Below, piece by piece: positions 7,835 to 16,519 of a stretch of DNA of 64,000 nucleotides. The first letter of the stretch is position 1, and each line of letters starts with the position of its first letter. The notes beneath the pieces are model-generated. The model was not told the origin of the DNA, did no database searches, and worked only from the letters and a program-made list of their open reading frames with translations. This stretch comes from Melghirimyces algeriensis (GTDB lineage Bacteria > Bacillota > Bacilli > Thermoactinomycetales > DSM-45169): positions 1 through 64,000 of the forward strand of contig NZ_FXTI01000006.1 of assembly GCF_900182565.1 (NCBI RefSeq). The letters are read 5' to 3'. Position numbers and translations under genes: made by a program.

Positions 7835-7892
7835 AATAACACCTCTTTATTTTCCACATTCCCTGACTTTATTCTACATGAAGGGATACAAT

Positions 7893-7961
7893 ATGGAAAT
7901 ATACTATTTTCATAATTTCAATTCTTAGATCATAAATATCCAGTAGATATCACATATCTAC
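7893..7961. promoter_or_regulatory. Two dyads in the receptor promoter region
   Basis: ATGGAAATA-TAC-TATTTTCAT (7893-7913, one mismatch) and GTAGATAT-CAC-ATATCTAC (7943-7961, perfect 8-3-8) lie 60-130 bases upstream of the receptor start in an AT-rich region. Either could be an operator, possibly for the receptor itself. The rest of 7835-8144 shows nothing else I can name. Confidence 0.45.
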
Positions 7962-8144
7962 CTTTTATGAAAGGGTTGATATCGATAATCCGAATTAAAG
8001 AATCAAGTTTACATCTATATTTATAGAAACTGAAGCACATCGATTCCTTTCGTCTAACCGTTTAAACCTTTGAATTCTGTCTTGCATAATCGCAACCATT
8101 CATTTACCCTTACATGAACTGGATGGAAAGGGAGGGTGAACATA

Positions 8145-8264
8145 TTGCATACGATCGGCATTCCGGGCATTTTGATCACATTGGCTATGGGGATCTTTAT
8201 TTTCTTTGCCGTCAGAACATGGGTTAAAGGTCGTAAACGCCGAAAACAACACCAAGATCACTGA
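8145..8264 (+). CDS. Small single-pass membrane protein, 39 residues
   Basis: The TTG start follows GGGAGGGTGAACATA. The product has a hydrophobic segment (residues about 3-23, beginning IGIPGILITLAMGIFIFF) and a strongly basic tail (VKGRKRRKQHQDH). I do not recognise a named family. The plan is that of many small Bacillota membrane proteins, including type I toxins and small regulators, and also occurs in sporulation proteins. It faces away from the receptor gene across a shared AT-rich promoter region. The evidence is the strong ribosome site plus the coherent hydrophobic-then-basic layout. Confidence 0.55.
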   Translation: MHTIGIPGILITLAMGIFIFFAVRTWVKGRKRRKQHQDH

Positions 8265-8310
8265 ACAAAGAAAGCAACGCTTGCCTAGATTACTTACATA
8301 CAGCTGCCTC

Positions 8311-8349
8311 AAAAAAAGAAACCTTGCTCCTCTGAATGAGAAGCAAGGT
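8311..8349 (-). terminator. Intrinsic terminator (minus-strand direction)
   Basis: Stem ACCTTGCT / AGCAAGGT with a 13-base loop; read leftwards it is followed by TTTCTTTTTTT. It would end transcripts of the PadR-yhfC operon, about 150 bases after the yhfC remnant. Confidence 0.7.
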
Positions 8350-8498
8350 CAAAAACTGTCCGACTGTTCCTTTTGTCCGTCATTTCCCTTCCAATCGCTG
8401 AAATAGTAAAATTATCTGTCTACTTCTTCTCCTATTGATAACCCATATCGCAGTAACATCGATTACTACCACGCACTTATCTCCGGTGTAAAAAGCTT

Positions 8499-9291
8499 TT
8501 AATGAAGGTTTTTGTATTCCATTTTACCTCTAAAGTTAGTCTTCATCTGCTTTATAAACCACAACGATCCAATTGCAAAAAGAAGCAATATGATTTGAGA
8601 AATAAAATATTTTCATTTAAAGATTTGGACAAAAGAACCAAGAAGTTGGCTGTTGAGTGTATAGTAATAGCGTAAATGAAGAATGAAATTTTTCTACTCC
8701 TAACAGCGTATAAAATTAATAAGCTTAAGGCAATCTGAAACAAAAACACAAATATTCGTTCAACTCCAGTTATCAGAAACATGTAAGAAGATGTATTTAC
8801 GAGTTGTTCTTTTATGGTCAGTAAAGCGGAATTACTTTCATTTCCCGATGAGGTAATTAACTTATCATAGCTGCCAGAATTTATTCGAAGAGAAACCAAT
8901 ATATTTTGAATATTTGCAAAGCAACTAATTAAAATAGGTCAATTCCTCCATGACCGATACCATAACTAAGACCATCTTTCCAACCTCTGTGATTTTTTAA
9001 CAAGTATCTAAAGCCTAAAAACCTTCCACTCTCTTCAAACAAACCAGCTGCCAATCCCCCATATATTGCATATAAATACGGATTATTAAACCATTCTGTT
9101 GTTTGCAAAATATACAAATTTAAAATTCTCTCTATACTTTGGGAAAATATAACAAAAATCGCTGCTCCGATTAAAATCGGTTTCAATGAAACTTGCTTCT
9201 TTTTATATAAATAACTCAAAACGATGATAGGAAAAGTCAAGGAAAGCATGAGTGTCAATATCATAAAAAAAACCGACCAAGAACTAACCAA
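8499..9291 (-). pseudogene. YhfC-family intramembrane metalloprotease, frameshifted
   Basis: The first 120 residues (TTG start behind GGGAGAAG) show the family core, with FEESGRFLGFRYLLK and GYGIGHGGI-like sequence carrying the presumed metal-binding Glu and His, plus several membrane segments. The frame is lost near 8930: one added base would restore GGI(E/D)AILISCFAN. It resumes in the next frame through ITGVERIFVFLFQIALSLLILYAV, and shifts again near 8620, after which a third frame gives a fitting C-terminus ending at 8499. Two separate single-base shifts point to decay, although sequencing error is possible. It is the last gene of the PadR-led operon, opposite sdpABC. Confidence 0.75.
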
Positions 9292-9315
9292 TGTGACTTC
9301 TCCCTTCTTTAGATA

Positions 9316-9600
9316 TCACTCCACCATCCTTGAGTTTACGTAAGATATAGCGATTACCACGGAGCCAATCATTAAGGTCAGTAATATTTCTGATTTATAC
9401 GGGTAATGAATAACACTACTTATCAACATCAGAATTGCCAAAGGAAAAAACAAAAAGCTTCCTGTAATCTTAGCCAGTCTTTTTTTATCTTTGACCCGAT
9501 GTTGATTAAAGCCCGTTAATAGCCAGGTTTGTTTCCGTATGCCGACCAAGTAAGCCAATACAAGAAGGAGAACTCCCAGCAAAGCTAAATGAGTATCCAT
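9316..9600 (-). CDS. DUF3784/SdpI-like small membrane protein
   Basis: 94 residues from the ATG at 9600, which overlaps the stop of the preceding gene (TGATG) behind AGGAGG. There are three hydrophobic segments (about 6-20, 46-63, 70-87). Between them is a basic loop, KQTWLLTGFNQHRVKDKKRLAKITG, typical of DUF3784 and resembling the SdpI-family signature. SdpI is the immunity protein against SDP toxin in B. subtilis. Because this gene lies opposite sdpABC in a regulator-led operon, an immunity role is plausible but is inference. Confidence 0.7.
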   Translation of the reverse strand: MDTHLALLGVLLLVLAYLVGIRKQTWLLTGFNQHRVKDKKRLAKITGSFLFFPLAILMLISSVIHYPYKSEILLTLMIGSVVIAISYVNSRMVE

Positions 9601-10190
9601 CAAAAGCCTCCTTTTATTCGTTTTTTGGTTTGTCTGTTATTTACATAGGCAAAAAAGAACACGGTGCTTATAACGATACTGGTGAGAATAAGACCTTTGT
9701 TCTGTATTGGGATCAAATCACCAAATAATGTGATCAATCCAATGATAGATAGGTATAAACTGCTCAATTTCGCTACCTTATTCTGATCTTTAATCAATCC
9801 AGCATTTTTTCTCACCACAGCAAACCCCCAGAGTGTTTTCTTTTTTGCTACGACATAAGCAAGGATAAAAAACAGGATGGAAATAGGAATTCCATTATAA
9901 ACTGGTAAGAATATCGCAAATAAAAAAACCGGAACAACTAAGAACCAATACCTCTTTAACTTTGAATTTTTTACACTGTTAGCCAGATCTTTCGAGGAAA
10001 CAACTTCTTCCTGCAGTCTATACTTAATTTCTTCATCAGATAAACCTTGAGATCGCTTCTCTTTAACAACGGAATGTAAATGTTCCCTCATCTCATCAAT
10101 TAAATTCTCACGCTGAGTTTTAGAAAGGTGATTCAACTGACTATCAAGCTCTTCAAGATACTGATTAATGAATGGATCCGTTTTGTCCAT
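9600..10190 (-). CDS. HAAS-domain plus DUF3784-like membrane protein
   Basis: About 196 residues. The N-terminal 80 residues are a HAAS/DUF1700-type helical domain (INQYLEELDSQLNHLSKTQ, then DEMREHLHSVV), which typically pairs with PadR regulators. The C-terminal part has four hydrophobic segments and a loop (KKKTLWGFAVVRKNAGLIKDQNKVAK) similar to the DUF3784 loop of the next gene, suggesting a fused copy. The start at 10190 lies inside the 3' end of the PadR gene, a 26-base overlap, so the two are translationally coupled. It probably acts in the membrane as a PadR partner or in toxin immunity. Confidence 0.72.
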   Translation of the reverse strand: MDKTDPFINQYLEELDSQLNHLSKTQRENLIDEMREHLHSVVKEKRSQGLSDEEIKYRLQEEVVSSKDLANSVKNSKLKRYWFLVVPVFLFAIFLPVYNGIPISILFFILAYVVAKKKTLWGFAVVRKNAGLIKDQNKVAKLSSLYLSIIGLITLFGDLIPIQNKGLILTSIVISTVFFFAYVNNRQTKKRIKGGF

Positions 10191-10545
10191 GATCTGTATC
10201 CAGACCTCCTTCCCTAAGAGTTTGAAGAGATGCATACATTTCCTTGTATTTTTCTATACGATATTCCAAAATAACCCTTCCTTCTTCTGTAATTTGATAA
10301 TATTTCCTTCTCGGACCTTCATTTGATTCCCCCCAAAAAAATTCAATCCATTCTTTTTCAGTCATCCTCCTCAATATAGGATAAATGGCTCCTTCGGATA
10401 TGGTAAAGACTGTCGAATGCTTTAAAGCCATCGAGATCTCATAGCCATACATCGGTTTATGACTCAACAAAGAGAGGATCGCCAGTTCAAACATCCCTTT
10501 TCGTATTTGTATTAACCATTTGTCTTCATTGTTTGATTTCATCAT
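10165..10545 (-). CDS. PadR-family transcriptional regulator
   Basis: 126 residues from the inner ATG at 10545; the codons before it overlap the likely operator. The winged-helix core reads LAILSLLSHKPMYGYEISMAL, ISEGAIYPILRRMTEK and GPRRKYYQITEEGR, the standard PadR-s1 motifs. It heads the operon with the HAAS and DUF3784 proteins and yhfC, and its promoter region is shared with the divergent sdpABC-like genes. It probably represses its own operon and perhaps the toxin genes; the dyad at 10553-10590 is the candidate site. Confidence 0.85.
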   Translation of the reverse strand: MMKSNNEDKWLIQIRKGMFELAILSLLSHKPMYGYEISMALKHSTVFTISEGAIYPILRRMTEKEWIEFFWGESNEGPRRKYYQITEEGRVILEYRIEKYKEMYASLQTLREGGLDTDHGQNGSIH

Positions 10546-10552
10546 ATTTACA

Positions 10553-10590
10553 GTATATATCAATGATATGTAGATGTCAATAATATATAC
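10553..10590. promoter_or_regulatory. Candidate PadR operator
   Basis: GTATATAT (10553-10560) and ATATATAC (10583-10590) form an outer dyad, with a perfect inner dyad ATATCA-A-TGATAT (10557-10569). This lies just upstream of the padR start. Long AT-rich dyads of this kind are usual for PadR sites, but binding is unproven. Confidence 0.45.
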
Positions 10591-10760
10591 CATGACTGAC
10601 AGAAGCGTTAATTCCATAATATGGTTTTTATTGTATTATAAATATTTTTCGAAAAATTCTCACCCGATTAGCAGGATTTTGGTGAAAATTGTCTAATAAA
10701 GATTCTGTTGCTATTTTTATTGTTTATTTACAAATAACATAGCTTGAAAGGTGATGGAAT

Positions 10761-11303
10761 TTGGAAAAGAAAACGATCTACCTATTTGTCTTTTTTTCTA
10801 TTTTTTGGGGTAGTATTTTCTTGATGTCAATCTTTTCATCTATAGGAGCAACTCCTCTTTCATTAAACAAAGATACAAAAACAGTCTTTGCGTCTGTCTT
10901 ACCCCAAGGCTGGGGCTTCTTCAGCAAAAATCCGCGAGATATTCAAATCGGACTTTATAAAGCGTCCGATACAAGTCTAGATGTTATTTGGCCCAATATG
11001 AGATTAGAGAACATATTCGGCCTTTATCGAAAGGGAAGATCCCAAGGAGTAGAAATGGGAGCTATATTTCAATTAATTCCGAAAAAAGAATGGGTTAAGT
11101 GTAAAGATAACGCTGATTTGCACTCCTGTTCATCCAAAACACGAGAATTCCATGTTATTAACCCAGCACCAACTCCACTACTATGCGGAGAATATTATTT
11201 TACAAAAGAAGAGATATCTCCATGGAGTTATTCTAAATATAGTGATCCCATAGAAAAAATTACAGAAATGGTTAAGGTGGATGTCAAATGCATAAAAAAA
11301 TAA
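10761..11303 (+). CDS. sdpA: SdpA-family toxin-maturation protein
   Basis: 180 residues from a TTG behind AAAGGTGATGG. A signal anchor (about 5-27) is followed by the family hallmark LPQGWGFFSKNPRDIQIGLY (about 48-67). In B. subtilis, SdpA and SdpB are needed to process pro-SdpC into the secreted SDP toxin; SdpA is cytosolic or membrane-associated there. The stop overlaps the sdpB start by 16 bases. Local AT content is higher than in the flanking housekeeping genes, consistent with horizontal gain. Confidence 0.85.
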   Translation: MEKKTIYLFVFFSIFWGSIFLMSIFSSIGATPLSLNKDTKTVFASVLPQGWGFFSKNPRDIQIGLYKASDTSLDVIWPNMRLENIFGLYRKGRSQGVEMGAIFQLIPKKEWVKCKDNADLHSCSSKTREFHVINPAPTPLLCGEYYFTKEEISPWSYSKYSDPIEKITEMVKVDVKCIKK

Positions 11304-12235
11304 GTTTCATTATAACAAAATGGAAAAACCACTTTCCATGGACCAATGTCTATGGTTTAGCCAGAAGCATCATTGCCCTTTCTAGTATGCTTACTCTTCT
11401 TTTCAATAGCCCTGAAGTGTTGTTCAAACCTTCTTCCCTTACTAATGATTTTCCCAGTTGCACAACTGGATACAGTATTTTTTGTTTAGGGCAAAACAAT
11501 TATGTTTATTTAGACCTAATTCGTTGGACTTGTGTTATCTTCTTATTTTTTGTAATTATTGGTTGGAGACCCAGAATTACAGGTATCATCCACTGGTATA
11601 TATCTTACAGCATGCAGATGTCTTTAGTTGTAATTGACGGCGGGGAACAAGCAGCAGCGGTAATAACATTTTTATTAATCCCACTGACGTTGACCGATCC
11701 AAGAAAATGGCATTGGGATATTAATTATGAGGGTGAAAAGCACAGTGTTTACTTCAAGATAATTGCTAATATATCTTATTTTTTCATTCGGCTTCAAGTA
11801 GCTGTGCTCTATTTTCATTCCACCGTCGCAAAATTAAAGAACAAGGAATGGATAGATGGAACAGCTGTATATTATTACAGTCACGAAAAGACTGTTGGAT
11901 TCAATCATTTACTAGGTAATTTATCGGAACCCATTGTTACCAGCCCTTTAGTAATATTGCCAACATGGGGAACATTAATCATACAGTTGGTTTTATTTGG
12001 TGCATTCTTTACCCCCAAAAAATACTGGAGCCCTCTTTTTGTTATAGCAATCACTATGCATGAAATATTTGCTCTTATGCTGGGGTTAATTAGCTTTTCA
12101 ATGATTATGTTCGGAATATTAATTTTATATTTAGTGCCAATAGACAAGAAATTGGAACTTGACAATATACTTTTCAGAAAATATAATCTAAATGGTAAAT
12201 ATATCCTTTTAAAGGAAAAAGGAGGAATTGATTGA
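11288..12235 (+). CDS. sdpB: SdpB-family membrane protein (HTTM/VKD-carboxylase-like)
   Basis: 315 residues with six to eight hydrophobic segments. It opens with FPWTNVYGLARSIIALSSMLTLLFN and includes TLTDPRKWHWD and AVLYFHSTVAKLKNKEWIDGTAVYYY, features of the SdpB branch of the HTTM domain. SdpB works with SdpA in making active SDP toxin. It starts within sdpA (SD AAGGTGG) and its stop overlaps the sdpC ATG, so the three genes are tightly coupled. The frame is intact. Confidence 0.85.
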   Translation: MHKKISFIITKWKNHFPWTNVYGLARSIIALSSMLTLLFNSPEVLFKPSSLTNDFPSCTTGYSIFCLGQNNYVYLDLIRWTCVIFLFFVIIGWRPRITGIIHWYISYSMQMSLVVIDGGEQAAAVITFLLIPLTLTDPRKWHWDINYEGEKHSVYFKIIANISYFFIRLQVAVLYFHSTVAKLKNKEWIDGTAVYYYSHEKTVGFNHLLGNLSEPIVTSPLVILPTWGTLIIQLVLFGAFFTPKKYWSPLFVIAITMHEIFALMLGLISFSMIMFGILILYLVPIDKKLELDNILFRKYNLNGKYILLKEKGGID

Positions 12236-12803
12236 TGAAAAAAGTTCTCTTGTCGATGCTATCACTAATTCTTATTTTCACCGTGATTCTAGGAAACATT
12301 GCTAGTGCAGAAAAAAAGTACAGCGGAGAAGAACTTTTCAAGGGTTTTGTTTTTGCTCAGGGTGAGGTTGGAAAAATGCTACCTGAACTTTTCAACCAAT
12401 CAATGGTTAAAAACTGAATACACCAGAGGCAAAAAACTATGTCGATTCCCTAGTAGAAAAAATCAAAAAAGAAGACCCCACTTATTTTGACAGGTTTGAG
12501 AAAGCAACTTATTCAAAAAAACCTACTGAAATCGATAACCTGTTAAAACATGCGGGAAAAATCATCAAAAAGGACTTGAAAAAAATGGAGAATATATTAG
12601 GGAAAAATGGAACGCCTGATGTAGGGTCTCTAGGTACTAAAACATCTGTCGAATCCTATTACTATTACTACTATGCAGCAGCAGCTGCTGCTGCTGCTGT
12701 GATCGTTCTAGTCATATCCGCCATTGATATCACCCCTGTGGCCCCAGCAGATAATTTTGATCGGGAGATGGCCATTAGAACCTTAATTGAAAAGGTAAAC
12801 TAA
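12235..12803 (+). pseudogene. sdpC: SdpC-like toxin precursor with a one-base frameshift
   Basis: Behind GGAGG, the ATG opens a signal peptide (MKKVLLSMLSLILIFTVILG, then NIASA) and the family block KKYSGEELFKGFVFAQGEVGK. The frame then hits TGA at 12415. Adding one A to the run of five A's near 12408-12412 gives VKKLNTPEAKNYVDSLVEK and continues through DPTYFDRFEKATYSKKP to a stop at 12803. The toxin-like hydrophobic part is odd: six Tyr, then eight Ala, then VIVLVISAIDITP. It has no Cys pair like that of B. subtilis SDP. The call of SdpC family is good; whether the product is made depends on the shift. Confidence 0.75.
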
Positions 12804-13056
12804 TAGTAAGATGGCGTAAATCCTCTACACTTTTGAGACTTAACAAAGTAGATAGGTAAAGAACCAGTCTGAGTTCCCTCTTTACTATATTTTTTGATAA
12901 TCTCACCCCGTCATAATTGGCGGGTCTCTCTTTTACAAAAGAATTTAGTTGATCAGACAGATATCATAACCCGATTGCTATTAGAAAAAAGAGAGGATCA
13001 AAGCAGAAAAAGCCGAAATAGTAAGAAAGCTCATCAAAAGGGAGAGGTGAGAAATC

Positions 13057-13082
13057 GCTGTGAATCAGAGTTGATTCACAGC
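13057..13082. promoter_or_regulatory. Perfect 11-bp hairpin or operator before the YhhN gene
   Basis: GCTGTGAATCA, loop GAGT, TGATTCACAGC ends 9 bases before the chosen ATG at 13092. With no T run it is unlikely to be a terminator; an operator or a translation-blocking stem is more likely. The rest of 12804-13056 contains only a weak GC hairpin near 12905-12925 that could end the sdp transcript. Confidence 0.5.
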
Positions 13083-13091
13083 AGAACTACC

Positions 13092-13721
13092 ATGGCGCTT
13101 TTTTTCCTGACTGCCGCAGGGGTGTCCGCTATGGTTTACCTTTGGCTGGCGCTCGATCAGAAACGCCTCACTTGGAAATACATTTTAAAACCGGGTACGA
13201 TGCTTTGGGTGCTGGCTTTGGCTGTCACAGGTCTGGCAGAAAATCCCCAACCATTTGGATGGCTGATTTTGGTGGGTCTGATCTTCTCTGTTGTGGGTGA
13301 TGTCTTTTTGATGCTTCCTTCAGATCGGTTTATCCAAGGATTGATCGCCTTTTTTGTCGCTCATGTCTGTTATGTGGGAGCATTCTCTGTTCATATGATG
13401 AACAACCCAAAATGGGACGGGGTTCTTCCTTTGCTGATTGTACTGGCGGCCTTCTTTTTTTATCTGTTGTTGCCAGGCGTGAAAAGAGAAGGGGGACGAA
13501 CCCTCCCGATTGCGGTTCTGTCGTATATCCTGATTATCTCCTGGATGGTCTGGTTTGCTTGGTCAACAGGATCGCTTGTGATCTTGTGTGGTTCCCTGCT
13601 TTTTTACATCTCGGATGCGATTCTGGCGTGGAATCGGTTTATCCATCCCTTGGCATGGGGGGAGTATGGGGTGATGAGCACCTATTTTGTAGCACAAATC
13701 CTGTTGGCTTGGAGTGTTTAG
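13092..13721 (+). CDS. YhhN-family integral membrane protein (lysoplasmalogenase-like)
   Basis: 209 residues from the ATG at 13092, with about eight hydrophobic segments. Family motifs are KYILKPGTMLWVLAL (about 26-40), VGDVFLMLPSDRFIQGLIAFFVAHV (about 71-95) and FYISDAILAWNRF (about 176-188); the aspartates in VGDVFLM and ISDAILAW are conserved. Eukaryotic relatives (TMEM86B) hydrolyse the vinyl ether of lysoplasmalogen; the bacterial role is poorly known. There is no good Shine-Dalgarno before the ATG, so the start is uncertain. Confidence 0.78.
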   Translation: MALFFLTAAGVSAMVYLWLALDQKRLTWKYILKPGTMLWVLALAVTGLAENPQPFGWLILVGLIFSVVGDVFLMLPSDRFIQGLIAFFVAHVCYVGAFSVHMMNNPKWDGVLPLLIVLAAFFFYLLLPGVKREGGRTLPIAVLSYILIISWMVWFAWSTGSLVILCGSLLFYISDAILAWNRFIHPLAWGEYGVMSTYFVAQILLAWSV

Positions 13722-13734
13722 CTTCAATATCAGA

Positions 13735-13769
13735 AAAAGCGGTCTGCACAATTGTGCGGACCGCTTTTC
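13735..13769. terminator. Bidirectional terminator
   Basis: GAAAAAGCGGTC and GGACCGCTTTTC flank TGCACAATTGTGC, giving a long stem with T and A runs on both sides. It lies between the convergent YhhN and acylase genes. Confidence 0.85.
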
Positions 13770-13774
13770 TTTGT

Positions 13775-16519
13775 TTACTGCTGTGGAATAGGAACCCCCA
13801 CCTGAACCACCTGTTGAAAGGTGGGCCGATTCATCCAAGGCATCGTGGGAGCCTCTACCGCACCTAACGGCTCTTGTTTGATGCGATCTTTGGATGCATC
13901 ATAAATCCATTGATCCACATTGGAGGAATCATAGGCCTTACTCAGGTGGTCTGCTGTATTCTGCAACGCTTTCCACAGATCATCGCGACAACGCTTCAGA
14001 TCCCCTTCCCCACAGTAGGTTTTATGCCAACGATCCTTCACTTTGTTTCCCAACACCTGTCGAAGATCTTTTTGAACATAGGCGTAATAGCCGGCATTAT
14101 AGGCTGACCCCAACCGCTGATTCGGGTGATCTTCCACTTTGGAGGGCAGTTTGGTTCCTTTAAGATCTGACCCAAATATCGTCTTTACGAGCTGTTGAAA
14201 GTAGGCATCACCGATCGCAACGGCCACGGCATAATCATACCTTCCGTCTCCTGCGAGATCCCGACGATGGCCGCCAGCCCTGACCCATGCGGCAAGGCGA
14301 TCTCTCATTTTTTGCAGAACCGGATCACGATTTGGCGCTTTTTCCCCCAAAACCTTTAATACCCATGGATAAACTTCCTGCCCCTTCAGATCCACCGTAG
14401 ACGCGTCGGTCATCATATTGACCATATCCGCCCGTGTCAGCCTTTCACCGGAGTCAACAGCCTTTTTTATACGCTTTTCCAGAAGATCGGAACGATGAAT
14501 CGGTCCGTAACTGTATACCGAATCATTGGCCCGGAAACCCGGAGCCTGTTTGTTGTTCCAATTGACCAAATATCCTTGCGAGGGATTGACAGCCTGCGGT
14601 TGATCCTTCCCCTTCAAAAACGAGCCGGTCCAGTCATACTCTCCTGTTCCCCATGTGGGTAAATCGGGGTGGGTTCGCTTGTCCCGGATGGGACACAGAC
14701 AGGACTGTTTATAGGCGATATCCTCTTGATCCACATAAAACCAGTTAAATGTGTAATTCACATGGTCAAAGGCTTCTAGAAAAGCCGTGGTTCCCTCTTT
14801 CATATATTGGGGATCATTGACCCGTTTAAAACCAATGGCGCTGTCCAATTCTTTCATATAGGTGGAACGCTGAGTAACCACAGCTACCGGTTTTCCTTTC
14901 ACCGTCCCCCTTGCACTCACCGGACCATAAACCGTCCGGTTGACCTTCAGGTCCATTTTCTTTGTTTTCATGTTTGGCTTGCGATCCGCTTTCTTAACCC
15001 ATGGAGTCACCGTTTGTGTATGTTGCCACGATTCCATGGGACGACATGTTCCTTTGTACTGATATCCCTGCGATTGGATGGTGGGGGAACCTCCATCCGG
15101 TTCACACAGTTTCACCACCCACTGATCCACATTATCCGCTCCGGAAGAGGTAGCTGACCAGGCAAAATCCTTTCCCCGCCCCATTTGCACATACATATTG
15201 GAGCCGGCAAAGGCCACACCACGCGCTTCTATTCCCGGTGCCTGAACATCCACCTCCATCAATAACTGTGGACTGTAATAGGCCGTTTGCGGACCAAATA
15301 CCGCAATCGGTCGACCCTCCTTTGTGTGCTTTCCATCGACCAACAGCGCATTGCTCATTCCATCAGCGACCCGAAGGTCAATCGGACCCAGTGGACCGTC
15401 AATCTTCATTTCCGGCGGCTGAAGCTCTTTCAATGTTTGATCCACTGTTTTCAGATCTAAAAGAGCCGTGGAACGGGGGTCGACCTGATGTCCTTGATTG
15501 TATGGATAACGCTTTGAAATGGTGACAGGAGACTCTGCGTCCTCTGCACTGCGAAAATCTTCCCAAATCCTTTTTCCCTCTTTCGCTCCATGCTTCTTTT
15601 TCAATTGGGAAAGAAACTTCCCATTGGCGACTTCTTGTCCACCTCCCTTGCCAAAAATCCCTCCAACCAAACTGGCAATGGCCACACTGTCTTCCGGTTT
15701 CCAATCCTTCGGGCTTTTAAACAAAGCAATATATTCTACCGGGAGCTTCCCGATCTCCAATCGGGCCTTTTTGATATACGCATTTACCCCGGCCGTATAA
15801 TGCTTGACATCCTCACAGATCTGAGCCCCTTCCTTCCCATCGGCACACAGATTGCGGATTTGCCGGGTGAGGTCCTCTTCCTTATACGGCGCCACTTTTA
15901 GCTGCGCTTCATCCATTTTGCGGTTCCGTTCACTTTCTCCCAGAAATTGACTCAGTTTCGCCCGACCCAAATGCCGAAGCACATCCATCATAAACAGCCG
16001 ATCTTCCGCCGTTACATATCCCACAGCATACATGGCGGCTTCCCTCGTTTCCCCTTCAATATGAGGAACCCCAAAGGAATCCCGGCGAATGGTCACCCCT
16101 TCCTTGGGCGAATACGTTCGCTCCGGTTTTTCCTGAACACCGAGGGACGCTTTCTTGAAATAGCGGCTCAATTCCCCTTCCGAAATGGTGGGAGCACGTT
16201 GGATCAGCGACTTGTACATATTCGTTTGATCATTGAAGTGTTTGGGATACTTTTTGGCAATCCAATAACCGAGTGCCTCCCCAAGATTTACCCCTCCATC
16301 CTGTCCCGGAGGAAGAATATTGAGAAACCCTCCTGGATCTGACTCACTTTTGGCGGCAACCGGAGAAAAGTCCCCATGAACCATCGGAAGTACAGCGAGA
16401 ACCCCCGTCATCCCCAAACAAACAACCCTTCGCAACATTTTCCGCCGCCCAAAGATTCTCAGCCCAACAATCACCGCAACGAACGAGAAAGCGCTTACAA
16501 TCCACCCCAAGTGAAACAA
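13775..16519 (-). CDS. Penicillin-acylase-family (Ntn) hydrolase, membrane-anchored or secreted
   Basis: 914 residues. AAAGGAGG lies 7 bases before a TTG at 16519, which I take as the start, since the ORF's first ATG precedes the ribosome site. A hydrophobic N-terminus (about 7-25, and again 38-48) is followed by the alpha-chain motif RDSFGVPHIEGETREAAMYA (about 146-165). VADGMSNALLV (about 385-395) carries the Ser nucleophile (about 389) that becomes the beta-chain N-terminus after self-cleavage. The family cleaves amides, including penicillins, acyl-homoserine lactones and lipopeptides; the substrate here cannot be read. The gene is single, and larger than the typical 750-850 residues. Confidence 0.88.
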   Translation of the reverse strand: MFHLGWIVSAFSFVAVIVGLRIFGRRKMLRRVVCLGMTGVLAVLPMVHGDFSPVAAKSESDPGGFLNILPPGQDGGVNLGEALGYWIAKKYPKHFNDQTNMYKSLIQRAPTISEGELSRYFKKASLGVQEKPERTYSPKEGVTIRRDSFGVPHIEGETREAAMYAVGYVTAEDRLFMMDVLRHLGRAKLSQFLGESERNRKMDEAQLKVAPYKEEDLTRQIRNLCADGKEGAQICEDVKHYTAGVNAYIKKARLEIGKLPVEYIALFKSPKDWKPEDSVAIASLVGGIFGKGGGQEVANGKFLSQLKKKHGAKEGKRIWEDFRSAEDAESPVTISKRYPYNQGHQVDPRSTALLDLKTVDQTLKELQPPEMKIDGPLGPIDLRVADGMSNALLVDGKHTKEGRPIAVFGPQTAYYSPQLLMEVDVQAPGIEARGVAFAGSNMYVQMGRGKDFAWSATSSGADNVDQWVVKLCEPDGGSPTIQSQGYQYKGTCRPMESWQHTQTVTPWVKKADRKPNMKTKKMDLKVNRTVYGPVSARGTVKGKPVAVVTQRSTYMKELDSAIGFKRVNDPQYMKEGTTAFLEAFDHVNYTFNWFYVDQEDIAYKQSCLCPIRDKRTHPDLPTWGTGEYDWTGSFLKGKDQPQAVNPSQGYLVNWNNKQAPGFRANDSVYSYGPIHRSDLLEKRIKKAVDSGERLTRADMVNMMTDASTVDLKGQEVYPWVLKVLGEKAPNRDPVLQKMRDRLAAWVRAGGHRRDLAGDGRYDYAVAVAIGDAYFQQLVKTIFGSDLKGTKLPSKVEDHPNQRLGSAYNAGYYAYVQKDLRQVLGNKVKDRWHKTYCGEGDLKRCRDDLWKALQNTADHLSKAYDSSNVDQWIYDASKDRIKQEPLGAVEAPTMPWMNRPTFQQVVQVGVPIPQQ

